56,106 bases of DNA from Frankia nepalensis (GCF_016786325.1 NZ_JADWYU010000246.1:1-56106); one strand, 5' to 3'. Positions 8,493 to 17,687 are shown, numbered from the stretch's first letter. A program made the numbers and translations. Notes: generated from the sequence alone by a model not told the origin.

Positions 8493-10804
8493 CCGGCCAG
8501 ACGACCTCGAAGGAGACGGGCCTGGAGGCACTAGCGGCGGTCGAACGGCGAGTGCTGTGGTTGTCGACCGCCATTGTTGATCACGCCAATCGGGTACGTC
8601 CGAACCCGTCCGGTCTGAAGGTGGGTGGCCATCAGGCATCCAGCGCCTCGATGACCTCGATCATGACGTCGCTGTGGTTTCGCGCGCTGACGGCCGATGA
8701 CCGGGTGTCGGTCAAGCCGCACGCTTCGCCGGTGCTGCACGCGATTAACTACCTGCTCGGTGAGCTGGACGTGTCGTACCTGACCTCGCTGCGCTCGTTC
8801 GGCGGGCTGCAGAGCTACCCGAGCCGGTCCAAGGACCCCGATCCGGTGGACTACTCGACCGGATCGGTCGGGATCGGGGCCACCGCGCCACTGTGGGGGG
8901 CGATCGCGCGGCGTTACGTAGCGGGCCGGTTTGGCAGTGCGGGCGGCGGGCGTCAGTACTCGCTGCCGGGCGACGCCGAGCTGGACGAGGGCGCGATCTG
9001 GGAGGCCGTCCAGGACCCCATGGTTGCCGACCTCGGCGAGATTGTGTGGATTGTCGACCTGAACCGGCAGTCACTCGACCGGGTGGTGCCCAGCATGGCC
9101 GTAGACCGGTGGCGGGGTATGTTCGCCGCGGCGGGCTGGCAGGTGCTCGTCCTGAAATACGGGCGGCTACTGGAGGAACTGTTCACCCGCTCCGGCGGCG
9201 ACGCGCTGCGCACCCGCATCGATTCCATGGGCAACCCCGAGTACCAGCGGCTGCTGCGATGCACCCCAGATGTCCTGCGTGAACGGCTGCCAGGCAAAGG
9301 GTCGACGGCCGAGCCCATCGCCGGGCTTGTCGCGGAGCTGGACGACGCCACGCTGCTCGCTGCGCTACGCAATCTCGGCGGGCATGATCTCGTTGCCCTG
9401 ACTGAGGCATACGCGAGAATCGACGACACCCGGCCAACGGTGATCTTCGCCTACACGGTCAAGGGTCATGGCCTGCCCAGCGAAGGCCATCCGCAGAATC
9501 ACTCCTCCTTGCTGACCGCCGGTCAGATGAGGGAACTGGTGGGCCGCCTGGGCACCGATCCCGACGATCGGTGGGCCCGTTTCGCCGACGGCACCCCGGA
9601 GGCATCGCTTTGCGCGGCGGCCGCCGAGCGGCTCCGTAGGCCCATCGTGGAGGCTCGGCGACCGCCCGCCGTCCCGAACGACCTGGGCCGCACCCCGAAG
9701 GGCACCGGCAACACCCAGCAGGCGCTCGGCCGGGTGCTGCTCGACCTGACCCGGATGGCGCCGGGAGCGGCGGAGCGAATTGTGACGGTCAGCCCGGACG
9801 TCAGCTCATCGACCAACCTGGGAGGCTGGCTGAACAAGGTCGGGGTCTGGTCGCACACCGAGCGGACCGATTGGTTCGCCGACGATGCCGAGACCATCCT
9901 GCACTGGCTCGAGCGGCCGACCGGCCAGCATGTGGAACTGGGCATCGCCGAGACCAACCTCGTCGGGCTGCTGGGTGAGCTGGGCGCCACCTGGAGCCGC
10001 TGGGGGCAGCCGCTGCTGCCGATCGGCGTCGTCTACGACCCGTTCGTCAACCGGGCGCTGGAGCCGTGGTCGTTCGGCATCTACGCCGGTGGTCAGTCCA
10101 TCCTGGTCGGCACCCCCTCGGGGGTCTCCCTGGCCCCCGAGGGCGGCGCGCACCAGTCGATCACCACGCCCTCACTGGGCATCGAGCAGCCGGGATGTGT
10201 GTCGTACGAACCCGCCTTCGTGATCGACACTGAATGGTGCTTGCTCGCCGCCCTGGGCGATCTCGGCAGGCCGGACGGCTCCTCGGCCTACCTGCGGCTG
10301 TCCACTCGGCCCGTCGACCAGGCTCTGGCCGCCGTCCCGGCCGACCCTGCCGCCCGGGCACGCCGCCGCCGCCAGGTCGTGGCCGGAGCGTACGCACTGC
10401 GCAGGGTGGAGCGGCCGGCCGTCACCATCGCGGCGATAGGCGCCATGGTGACCGAGGCGCTGGCCGCCGCCGACCGGCTGGGTGTCCTCGGCGTCCCGGC
10501 CGACGTGGTCTGCGTGACCAGTCCCGACCTGATCTTCCGCGCCCTGCAGAGCCGCAGGGGCCTGGACGACGGACCGGAGTGGATTCTCGGTCAGGTTTTC
10601 CCCACCGGCCGGACGGTCCCGATGGTTACCCTGGTCGACGGCCACCCGCACACGCTGGCCTTCCTGGCCACGATCAACAACGTGCCCGTCACCACACTCG
10701 GCGTCAGCCGTTTCGGCCAGTCCGGGTCCCTCGCCGAGCTCTACCGCCACCACGGTCTCGACGCTGACAGCGTGGTCGAGGCCGCCCTGGATCTCATCGA
10801 CTGA
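8489..10804 (+). CDS. stand-alone transketolase / pyruvate dehydrogenase E1 (AceE)-like protein
   Basis: The 771 residues contain a thiamine diphosphate enzyme of the transketolase superfamily. KPHASPVLHAINYLLG near the N-terminus and PGDAELDEGAIWEA with an Asn about 30 residues later (VDLNRQSLDRV) form the TPP/Mg binding region. FAYTVKGHGLPSEGHPQNHS resembles the E1 loop of homodimeric pyruvate dehydrogenase. The pyrimidine-binding half with GIAETNLVGLLGELG follows. It is shorter than AceE (about 890 residues), and no E2 or E3 gene is near. It is translationally coupled to the CoA ligase and ends three bases before the convergent MhpA-like gene. It may decarboxylate or transfer a 2-oxo acid fragment from ring cleavage; the reaction is unknown. 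Confidence 0.78.
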   Translation: MTGQTTSKETGLEALAAVERRVLWLSTAIVDHANRVRPNPSGLKVGGHQASSASMTSIMTSLWFRALTADDRVSVKPHASPVLHAINYLLGELDVSYLTSLRSFGGLQSYPSRSKDPDPVDYSTGSVGIGATAPLWGAIARRYVAGRFGSAGGGRQYSLPGDAELDEGAIWEAVQDPMVADLGEIVWIVDLNRQSLDRVVPSMAVDRWRGMFAAAGWQVLVLKYGRLLEELFTRSGGDALRTRIDSMGNPEYQRLLRCTPDVLRERLPGKGSTAEPIAGLVAELDDATLLAALRNLGGHDLVALTEAYARIDDTRPTVIFAYTVKGHGLPSEGHPQNHSSLLTAGQMRELVGRLGTDPDDRWARFADGTPEASLCAAAAERLRRPIVEARRPPAVPNDLGRTPKGTGNTQQALGRVLLDLTRMAPGAAERIVTVSPDVSSSTNLGGWLNKVGVWSHTERTDWFADDAETILHWLERPTGQHVELGIAETNLVGLLGELGATWSRWGQPLLPIGVVYDPFVNRALEPWSFGIYAGGQSILVGTPSGVSLAPEGGAHQSITTPSLGIEQPGCVSYEPAFVIDTEWCLLAALGDLGRPDGSSAYLRLSTRPVDQALAAVPADPAARARRRRQVVAGAYALRRVERPAVTIAAIGAMVTEALAAADRLGVLGVPADVVCVTSPDLIFRALQSRRGLDDGPEWILGQVFPTGRTVPMVTLVDGHPHTLAFLATINNVPVTTLGVSRFGQSGSLAELYRHHGLDADSVVEAALDLID

Positions 10805-10807
10805 TCA

Positions 10808-12430
10808 TCAGGCTGACTGGTCCTCGGGCGCACAGGTACGTCGATCAGTAGCGGGGCGCTGTCCAACGGACGCCGGGCGGTCGAGGTGACCACCAATCGG
10901 GCGGGTCGCAATGTCTGTGCAGATCCGGGAGACGTCGGTTCCGGCGATCATGATGGTTCGGTCGGGGCGCAGCAGCGCGGCGGCGCTCCGGCCGCGGCGC
11001 AGCCAGGTGCCGAGGTTGCCGCTGGGCAGGACGACCAGATGCCTCACACCGCACGCGTCGAGGGCCTGCCGCTCAGCCATGGTCAACGGTCGGGTCGTTA
11101 GCAGGAGGAAGGTCGGCGGGAGGTCGTCGACGTGGCGGCCGTCGCCGAGTGGCAGGTTGGGACAGAGCATGCCGGCGAGGTGGCCGCGGACGTGGCGGTT
11201 GACCAGGCTGGAGCGGCGCAGCCGCGGTGTTGTGCTGTCGAGGATGTGGGTGCGCAGTCCGGGCACGCGATGCAGGCGGGGCACTAGCAGCCGGCGGATG
11301 CGGTCGGCCGCGTCGTTGCCGCCGGTCATGGCGTGCCCGACGTAGGTCGCCAGGCGGATCATGGCCCGGGCGTGAGGTTTGCGTTCGGTCTCGTAGCTGT
11401 CGAGCACGGCCGCGGGGAGGGCGTCGTGCAGAACGCCGGCCAGCTTCCACGCGAGGTTGTACGCGTCGCGGAGGCCGGCACCCATTCCCTGGCCGATGAA
11501 CGGTGGGGTGAGGTGCGCGGCGTCGCCGAGGAGGAACACCTGGTCGCGACGCCATCGGTCGGCGACCTGGGCGCGGAAGGTGTATTCGGCGACCCGCAGC
11601 ACGCGCAGCAGGTCGGGCGGGGTGTCGCCGGTCCAGGGCCGCAGGATTGGCTGCAAGGTGGTGAGGGCAGCGTAGTCGGCGGCCTGTTCGCCCGGGTTGA
11701 GTCGGAACTCCCAGCGATAGCGGGTCGGGCCAACACGCATGAAGGTCGCGGGCCGCCGAGGGTCGCAGACCTGGTGAACTCCGTCCCACAGGCCGAGATC
11801 GGTGTCGGTGGCGACATCGACGACCAGCCAGCGCTGTTCGAAGCCCAGGTTCCGCATGTCGGAGCCGATCCAGTCGCGGATCCGGCTGTTCGCTCCGTCG
11901 CACCCGAGAAGGTACTGCGCCGTCGCCGTCCGGTGCTCGCCGGTGTCGTGCTCGCGGTAGTCGACGACGACTGTTCCGGCTGGCGTGGCCTCGATGCCGA
12001 CGACGTCCACGCCGCCTCGCAGGGTGACGCAAGGGTAGCGGTGGAGGTTGGCTCGTAGGAGTGCTTCGAGCTCGGGCTGGTCGAACATGTTCGCCTGGGG
12101 GTGGCCGTTCACGCCGGCGACGTCGCTGCGCCGGAACTCGGCCAGCACCCGCAGGTCACGGTCGACTAGCCGCAGCCCGAGGGCAGGACGGGAGATCTGG
12201 GCGAAGGCGTCATCGACGCCGAGCCGCGCCAGAATCCGGTAAACCTCGTCATCGAGATGGACCGCGCGAGGCTGCGGGTAGACGTCCGCCCAGCGGTCGA
12301 GCACGAGAGTTCGGACGCCGTACTGGCCGAGCAGGGTGGCAGCGGTCACTCCTGTGGGGCCCGCACCGATCACCACGACGGGAACGACCTCGGCGTCTGG
12401 ACTCTCGCATTCCCGGGTGACGCCGGTCAT
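10808..12430 (-). CDS. FAD-dependent aromatic hydroxylase, MhpA-like
   Basis: The 540-residue class A flavoprotein monooxygenase has the Rossmann GxGxxG (VVIGAGPTGVTAATLL) near residue 20 and a DG motif in LLGCDGANSRIRDWIG. It also has the second FAD motif VFLLGDAAHLTPPFIGQGMG. The layout matches 3-(3-hydroxyphenyl)propionate and resorcinol-type hydroxylases, which use NAD(P)H and O2 to add an ortho hydroxyl before extradiol cleavage. It is the last gene of the minus-strand module with a VOC dioxygenase and FAH hydrolase, and its ATG overlaps the DoxX stop (ATGA). That gene set is the classic hydroxylase, dioxygenase, hydrolase trio. The true substrate is not known. Confidence 0.87.
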   Translation of the reverse strand: MTGVTRECESPDAEVVPVVVIGAGPTGVTAATLLGQYGVRTLVLDRWADVYPQPRAVHLDDEVYRILARLGVDDAFAQISRPALGLRLVDRDLRVLAEFRRSDVAGVNGHPQANMFDQPELEALLRANLHRYPCVTLRGGVDVVGIEATPAGTVVVDYREHDTGEHRTATAQYLLGCDGANSRIRDWIGSDMRNLGFEQRWLVVDVATDTDLGLWDGVHQVCDPRRPATFMRVGPTRYRWEFRLNPGEQAADYAALTTLQPILRPWTGDTPPDLLRVLRVAEYTFRAQVADRWRRDQVFLLGDAAHLTPPFIGQGMGAGLRDAYNLAWKLAGVLHDALPAAVLDSYETERKPHARAMIRLATYVGHAMTGGNDAADRIRRLLVPRLHRVPGLRTHILDSTTPRLRRSSLVNRHVRGHLAGMLCPNLPLGDGRHVDDLPPTFLLLTTRPLTMAERQALDACGVRHLVVLPSGNLGTWLRRGRSAAALLRPDRTIMIAGTDVSRICTDIATRPIGGHLDRPASVGQRPATDRRTCAPEDQSA

Positions 12431-12768
12431 GACACGACCAGCACGAGATAGACCGCGACCGCGACCGCGGTCCCGGTGGGAAGAGCGAGGTGCGTGCGGC
12501 CCTCGCCGGCGCGTCGCAGTGCGACGACCGCGCCGGCGAGCAGGGCGAGCAGGCCGGCCGCGGCGAGCACACCGATCACGCCACGAACGAGACCGAGCAG
12601 CGCACCCGCCGCGCCCGCGAGCTCCAGGACACCGATCAGGCGGTAGACGGACACGCTGAAGCCGAGGCGCCCGGCGCTCTCACGCATCGGCGGCACGGCT
12701 GCGACCTTGGCTGCGCCGATCAGAGCGAACAGAACCGCGAGAAAGATCGCAAGGATAGTCAGTGCCAT
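12427..12768 (-). CDS. DoxX-family small integral membrane protein
   Basis: The ATG at 12768 gives 113 residues with four hydrophobic segments: ILAIFLAVLFALIGAAKV, a central YRLIGVLELAGAAGALLGLV, VIGVLAAAGLLALLAGAVVA and the C-terminal VAVAVYLVLVV. GAAKVA and VLELAGA-GLL are typical of DoxX-like proteins. Members are found in redox and aromatic-degradation operons; their function is poorly defined. The longer open frame to 13005 belongs to another reading of the ligase relic upstream and is not used. It overlaps the hydroxylase start by four bases, so the two are co-translated. Confidence 0.8.
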   Translation of the reverse strand: MALTILAIFLAVLFALIGAAKVAAVPPMRESAGRLGFSVSVYRLIGVLELAGAAGALLGLVRGVIGVLAAAGLLALLAGAVVALRRAGEGRTHLALPTGTAVAVAVYLVLVVS

Positions 12769-12779
12769 GTGAGCCCCCA

Positions 12780-13132
12780 GGTGATCGAGTAGCAGCCCGG
12801 AGCCGCGGTGAGCTCCGTTTCGTCGACAGACGCCCGGTCGGCGTCGACGAGCAACACGACGGGGTCCTGCCGACCCACGTCGAGCCGGTGGAGCAGGTTC
12901 GCGGCTCGGTGGACGTCGCCGAGTAGCGTGGCGAACGAACGCGCCGTCGGTGTTCGCCAGTGGGCCGCATCGGCTAAGACAGACAGGGCCGGCCGGTGGG
13001 GCCACAAGGTGGCAGCCCGGACGAGGACGTCGTAGATGGTAGGCGGCCGCCCACGCTTGTGAGGGGTACCGCCTCGATGACCGACAGGTCCTCGGGCCGC
13101 TCGCACGTCGGCCACAGCTGTGCGCCGCTCAC
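12780..13132 (-). pseudogene. CoA ligase relic, frameshifted and truncated
   Basis: On the minus strand a GTG at 13132 overlaps the FAH stop (GTGA) and opens a frame reading RPEDLSVIEAVPLTSVGGRL. This matches the N-terminus of the intact ligase at 6597 (SPRDLAEIEAVPLSERHLP). Around 13040-13060 the homology jumps to another frame: IYDVLVRAATLWPHRPALSV, then FATLLGDVHRAANLLHRLDV, matching YELVAHTATAHPDRTAL and LLERVHQAANAYLAL. After about 110 residues the similarity stops and the DoxX gene follows. The ATP-binding and hinge motifs are gone, so no active ligase can be made. It is evidence that this operon once had its own ligase. Confidence 0.75.
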
Positions 13133-14079
13133 TGCCCCTCCCGGATGACGGTGCGCTGCCGGCCGAGGTCGAGCGCACCGTCGGGGGTGGCAATGGAGGC
13201 CTCGACGACGTCGCCTGGCTTCAGGTACCGCGGGTTGCGGGCCTGGCTTCGGAAGAACGTCTTCCACTTCGTCGCTGGCGGCAGCAGCGACCCGATCAGC
13301 TCGACGGGTTTCGGCGGCGCCTTGAGGGCGGTTCCGCCAGGGGTACCAGTAAGCACCAGGTCGCCGGGATCGAGACGCTGGAACCGGGACAGCTCCCGCA
13401 GCGCGCGCACCGGGGAATAGATCATGTCTGTGACGTCGCTGTCCTGCCGCGACCGGCCGTTCACCCACAGCCGCAGCCGCAGGTCCGTGAAGCGGTCATG
13501 ATCGCCGTCTTCGAGCACGAGCAGCACCGGTCCGGTCGGGGTGAACGTGGGATAGGACTTCGCTTCGTAGAACTGGGTCTTCGGTAGCTGGACGTCGCGA
13601 GCAGAGACGTCGTTCGTGACGACCAGCCCGGCCACATAGGAGGCGAGGCCGTGCTCTGTGACCTCGGTGCCGACCGCGAGCGTGCGTCCGATCACCAGCC
13701 CGATCTCGACCTCGTAGTCGAGCAGACGGACGTGTCCGGGGCGGATGACGTCGTCGAAGGGGCCACTGATGGATCCGGACGTCTTGCGGAAGAACGTCAG
13801 CGGCACCGTGGCAGGGTTCATCCCGGAGTCCCGCACATGCGAGGAGTAGTTGGTCATCTGCGCGACGACCCGGCACGGCACGGTGACCGGCGACAGCGGG
13901 AAGAGCGTCGAGACATCGACCAGCCCGGCCGCGCCGTCACGGTGCGCGGCAGCGGCGACGGCGTCCCGATCAGCCAACAGACCGGCGGTGGACGACGCGG
14001 CCGTGTCGATCCGGGCGGCACGTCCGGAGCTGGTAACGGACCACCAGCCCTCCGCCGTGCGCAGAACCGGGATGCTCAT
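13129..14079 (-). CDS. FAH-family hydrolase (module B)
   Basis: The ATG at 14079 overlaps the stop of the VOC gene upstream (ATGA) and gives 316 residues. The metal site is visible in RLLDYEVEIGLVIGR, followed by VVTNDVSARDVQLPKTQFYE, PTGPVLL and the GDLVLTGTPGGTAL loop. It has a longer C-terminal portion (KTFFRSQARNPRYLKPGDVV) than the other two FAH proteins here, typical of the 2-hydroxyhepta-2,4-diene-1,7-dioate isomerase / acylpyruvase branch. In an operon with an extradiol-type dioxygenase and an MhpA-like hydroxylase it probably processes the ring-opened product. That role is inferred. Confidence 0.87.
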   Translation of the reverse strand: MSIPVLRTAEGWWSVTSSGRAARIDTAASSTAGLLADRDAVAAAAHRDGAAGLVDVSTLFPLSPVTVPCRVVAQMTNYSSHVRDSGMNPATVPLTFFRKTSGSISGPFDDVIRPGHVRLLDYEVEIGLVIGRTLAVGTEVTEHGLASYVAGLVVTNDVSARDVQLPKTQFYEAKSYPTFTPTGPVLLVLEDGDHDRFTDLRLRLWVNGRSRQDSDVTDMIYSPVRALRELSRFQRLDPGDLVLTGTPGGTALKAPPKPVELIGSLLPPATKWKTFFRSQARNPRYLKPGDVVEASIATPDGALDLGRQRTVIREGQ

Positions 14080-15203
14080 GAGGCCGCCACCTTCATCAGG
14101 CCGCGCATGCGCGCGACGTCCCATTCGTTGTCCTCGCGCAGCGACGTCAGCATGGCCACCAGCTCCCGCACGGCCCGCCGACCAGGCGCGATACCCAGGA
14201 AGTCCTTCGTCGCCCGTGGGCCCCACTGCGCGAGCCCGGACGCGGTCATCGGCGCCCAGCCCGGCTCCACGGTGTGATCGAACAGGTCGCCGTCGCTGTA
14301 GTGCTCCATCAGGACGCCGTCCGGATCACGCCAGTAGTCGAAGATCTGGCTGCCCTGGAGGTGTCGACCTATCCCCCAGGACCGTTTGAACCCCAGCTCG
14401 CGGAGGTATTCGCCGCCTGCCGCGAGAGCGTCGAGATCCGCGACCTGGTAGGCCGAGTGGACGTAGCGGTTGCTCGGTCCCAGCGCCAGCGCGATCGTGT
14501 GATGGTCCGCCGGCGTCAGGCCCAGGTCGCACCGGACAAAGCTCATCGTCGGCCCGCGGTCACGCTGCCCGGGGAAGTACAGGAAGTCGCTGACGATCAG
14601 CCCGAGGTGCCGGAGGTACCAGTCCAACGTCCGCTGGAACGTCGTCGACTGCAGCACCACGTGGCCCAGGCGCTGCACGACCGCCGGCGCCCGCGGCGGG
14701 CGCTGGGCCGCGTTCACCCGTGGCGTGTCATGGCCGACGTTCATCGTGTACGCGTGCTGCGGCTGCAGCCCGGGGACCTCGTCGGTGTCACTGACCACCC
14801 GAACCGTCAGGCCATTCGGGTCGACCAGATCAACCGCCACTCCGCCGAGGCCCTCCGGCAACGCGGCCACCGTCATGCCCGTAGCCGATGCGAGACGGTG
14901 CACATCGCTACGGTCAGCCGCCGCGAAGGCCAGGCCAGTCAAAGCTGACGCCGGACCCCGCCGCACGATCAGGCACGGGGCGCCAGCATCGGACCCGCGC
15001 AGCCACAGCTCGTCCGGTGTCCGCCACGCCACACCGAAGCCGAACGCCTGCGCGAAGATCTCAGCCCGGTCCAGGTCTGGCTTGCGGAACTCCAACCAGG
15101 CCAGGCCACACACCTTCACGACCGGGTTGTCCGCGCGCCCCGGAGGCCCCTCCCGCCGCCGCTCGCCGTGTAGATCGCGATGTGTGCCGGTGGCGCTACT
15201 CAT
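14076..15203 (-). CDS. two-domain VOC protein, extradiol ring-cleavage dioxygenase type
   Basis: The protein has 375 residues when started at 15203, where GGAGG stands eight bases ahead. An ATG at 15209 is too close to that site. Two VOC modules are visible: CGLAWLEFRKPDLDRAEIFA at the N-terminus and LGHVVLQSTTFQRTLDWYLR in the middle. The second carries the likely metal triad: His of LGHVVLQ, His of ADHHTIALALG and Glu of GVLMEHYSDGD. This is the arrangement of type I extradiol dioxygenases, which open catechol rings next to the diol with Fe(II) and O2. It is first in the minus-strand module and faces a TetR gene across a 450-base promoter region. Confidence 0.85.
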   Translation of the reverse strand: MSSATGTHRDLHGERRREGPPGRADNPVVKVCGLAWLEFRKPDLDRAEIFAQAFGFGVAWRTPDELWLRGSDAGAPCLIVRRGPASALTGLAFAAADRSDVHRLASATGMTVAALPEGLGGVAVDLVDPNGLTVRVVSDTDEVPGLQPQHAYTMNVGHDTPRVNAAQRPPRAPAVVQRLGHVVLQSTTFQRTLDWYLRHLGLIVSDFLYFPGQRDRGPTMSFVRCDLGLTPADHHTIALALGPSNRYVHSAYQVADLDALAAGGEYLRELGFKRSWGIGRHLQGSQIFDYWRDPDGVLMEHYSDGDLFDHTVEPGWAPMTASGLAQWGPRATKDFLGIAPGRRAVRELVAMLTSLREDNEWDVARMRGLMKVAAS

Positions 15204-15250
15204 ACGCATCACCTCCACGCTACTGACCAAACATTCACTACCGAGCCTTC

Positions 15251-15283
15251 CGTCAGTCGAGTGTAACTGACGATTTCGTCAGT
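15251..15283. promoter_or_regulatory. probable TetR operator: 18-bp perfect palindrome plus a third half-site
   Basis: ACTGACGATTTCGTCAGT at 15266-15283 is a perfect inverted repeat with eight-base arms around TT. A further CGTCAGT at 15251-15257 is inverted relative to the left arm, giving three evenly arranged half-sites. The site is 63 bases upstream of the VOC start and in the region shared with the divergent TetR gene. The TetR product is the likely binder; this is inferred from position. Confidence 0.65.
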
Positions 15284-15654
15284 GAGCGAGATCGGCGATC
15301 CACTGGTGCCAGCGTCTCGGCCAAGCCAAGGTGGCGGGGACCTGCGACCCGACATCCTCGGGATCTCGGTGCCGAGGGCCGCAGCGCGCCGTCGGCCAGC
15401 GCGGAGCTGGCACAGACCGCCAGCACCCGGCCCGCCCAGGTTTCGGCGATCGCAGCCGTCACGGGTGCCGGCGGCCGATCTCGGCCGTGACCCGTCGTAG
15501 CGACCGGCTCGCGGGATCGCCAACCGGGATGCCGCGGGGCCCCGCAACCATCGACTCGTGGTCGCGCGTCGCGGACCATCGGACCTCGCCGGAAGTGATG
15601 CGGCGAGCGTCTCAACCCCGGCGCCGGTCCCTTGGCATCTTCAGTCCTGAAGCT

Positions 15655-16296
15655 ATGTTCGGTGCTGTGGCCGACTCTCCAAACCGTCTCGAGCTTCGCA
15701 AGGCACGTACGCGGGCAGCGCTGATCCAGGCCGCGCAACAGCTCATCGCCGAGGGGCAGGCACACGCGCCGATTGCGGCCATCACCGAGGCCGCGGATGT
15801 CGGTCTCGGAACCTTCTACAACCACTTCGAAAGCCGCGAGCAACTCGTCGAGGTCGCGGTGCTCGACGCCCTCGACGTGCAAGGAGCTTTTCTGGACGAC
15901 GTGACCAGCGACCTCGAGGACCCCGCCGCCCGCTTCGCCCAGGCGTTCCGTCTCACCGGCCGGTTCCACCGGCTCAATCCACAGCTAAGCCGAGTACTGC
16001 TCAACACGGGAATCAAGCTCATGAGCGCCCCGACAGGCCTTGCCCACCGCGCCCGCCGCGATCTCCAAGGCGCCGCCGATGCCGGCCGCTTCACCATCCC
16101 AGACCTCGACGTGGCGCTCGCCCTCACCGCCGGTGCCGCGCTCGCCCTGGGTCAGCTCCTCCACGACCAGCCGGACCGCGACGCCGCCGTCACCACCGAC
16201 GCGGTCACCACCGACCTGCTGCGCGCCTTCGGCCTGCCAGACAGCGAAGCTCGGCACCTGACCTCGCTTCCTCTGCCCGCACTCCCGACCAAATAG
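15655..16296 (+). CDS. TetR-family transcriptional regulator (module B)
   Basis: The ATG at 15655 gives 213 residues beginning just before the TetR N-terminal domain (LRKARTRAALIQAAQQLIAE). The recognition helix is in ITEAADVGLGTFYNHFESRE. The C-terminal half is the variable ligand-binding domain. A longer open frame reaches back to 15331 but would cross the promoter region and contains no conserved sequence. Divergent from the VOC-FAH-DoxX-MhpA operon and close to a perfect palindrome, it is very probably that operon's repressor, released by a pathway intermediate. Confidence 0.85.
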   Translation: MFGAVADSPNRLELRKARTRAALIQAAQQLIAEGQAHAPIAAITEAADVGLGTFYNHFESREQLVEVAVLDALDVQGAFLDDVTSDLEDPAARFAQAFRLTGRFHRLNPQLSRVLLNTGIKLMSAPTGLAHRARRDLQGAADAGRFTIPDLDVALALTAGAALALGQLLHDQPDRDAAVTTDAVTTDLLRAFGLPDSEARHLTSLPLPALPTK

Positions 16297-16661
16297 GTGC
16301 CACGTGGGCGACCTCGACAGCGCGAACCGCCAGTGCCAGCGACCCACCAGCACGATCAGTTCAGGAGGAACCGGAACCGACGAACTTTGACGCCAGGACC
16401 ACAGGACAGCGGCGGCGGCGTTCGATCACCGGATCCTTCCTCGGCTACGGACGCAAACCACAGCCTCGGCCTGTCCGCCGCGGCCGCCACGGACTCACGT
16501 CGACGCCGATCCACAGCTTCGCCTGCCGGTCGCGTTCGCCGAACACGCCGTGGCGGTTTTATCCGCCGGCATGGCAACAGCCTCGGTGAGGCCCCGACGC
16601 TTTGAATCCAACAGAACCGGCTGTGGCTATGGCCGTCAGCCGGCAAAATACAGGATCCGCG
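16297..16661. other. intergenic region between convergent regulator genes, no gene seen
   Basis: The TetR gene ends at 16296 and the GntR gene ends at 16662 on the other strand. Reading frames here are Arg/Pro-rich and match nothing I recognise. No obvious terminator hairpin with a T run is present. Confidence 0.45.
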
Positions 16662-17549
16662 TCAACCTGAGAAGTTGATCGCGATGTCCCGTACTGCCGC
16701 GATCGCTTCGTTGTCATTCAGTGTGATCCGAGACAGCACCGGGTCCTCGTAGAAACGCTTGTATTGCGCGTCAAAGTAGTCTGACCACTCTTTCAGAACC
16801 GACTCGTGGTCCCGGGCTCGGAGAGCAGCAACGATCCGCAGACGGTGCGCGTTAAGTTCCTGGGTATAACCGCGCCACCAGCCAGGCGCGCGACGCTCAT
16901 AGGCCATCTTCTGTATCTGAAGGAGAATTCGGATGAGAACAGTCTCCAGGGCGGTGAGTAGCGCGTTGCCGCCCGCGGATGAAAACGCGACCTGAAAATC
17001 AAGTATCGCTTCGCCGATATCCTGGAGATTATCTGCCACCGAGGCCCGCCTCAAGGCGGCCTCCATAGCGTCGATGTCTGCGTCGGTGGCGCCGGCGCAC
17101 GCCAGGCGAACCGAGTACAGTCCTAAAGCGCGCCGAACTTCGAAAACTTCGAGGATGTGAGCCTGCTGCATCTGCAGCAGGACCTCGAGGCTGTTGAACA
17201 CAAAGTCCTGCCTGCTCGACTTGACATACACGCCGCTTCCGTGGCGGCTCTCGACCAAGCCAAGGGCTTCAAGGCCGCGGACCGCCTCGCGCACGGTGGG
17301 TTGGCTTACCCCAAAGAAGCCGGCTAGATCGCGCTCGGTCGGCAGTCGCGAGCCCGGCGCGATCACACCTGAAGCGATGTCGGCGCGAAGTGCCCGGATT
17401 ATGCTCACGGACGCCGTCATCCGTTCCGGGTGATGTGCCCGGGTCAACGCGGTGGTCTCGGTGGCGGCAGGGCGGCTAGCAGAACCGCGCGACCCGCGTC
17501 GCGACGGCTCGCCGGGCGAGGCACCGCGAGACGACCCACTCCCGCTCAC
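16662..17549 (-). CDS. GntR-family regulator, FadR/FCD subfamily
   Basis: An N-terminal winged helix (GSRLPTERDLAGFFGVSQPT then VREAVRGLEALGLVESRHGS) is followed by an all-helical FCD ligand-binding domain rich in Asp/His positions. FCD domains bind small carboxylates, often with a metal. The GTG at 17549 has GAGGGGACGG ahead, but it adds a 43-residue tail rich in Ser/Gly/Arg. The ATG at 17420 would begin next to the conserved domain and may be the true start. It lies 138 bases beyond the substrate-binding protein gene on the same strand, at the end of the ABC importer operon, which it likely regulates together with the divergent GMC gene. Confidence 0.83.
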   Translation of the reverse strand: MSGSGSSRGASPGEPSRRGSRGSASRPAATETTALTRAHHPERMTASVSIIRALRADIASGVIAPGSRLPTERDLAGFFGVSQPTVREAVRGLEALGLVESRHGSGVYVKSSRQDFVFNSLEVLLQMQQAHILEVFEVRRALGLYSVRLACAGATDADIDAMEAALRRASVADNLQDIGEAILDFQVAFSSAGGNALLTALETVLIRILLQIQKMAYERRAPGWWRGYTQELNAHRLRIVAALRARDHESVLKEWSDYFDAQYKRFYEDPVLSRITLNDNEAIAAVRDIAINFSG

Positions 17550-17687
17550 CAAGGACCGTCCCCTCGCTCCGCCTGAGTCTTCGCAAGTGACCTTAGCACT
17601 CTGCCTACCCTCACGGCCGCGGACGGGGGACCGGCCCGAGCCGACTCGGCGGTCACCAAGTCGTCCCGGGCCCCGCCCGCCGCGACC

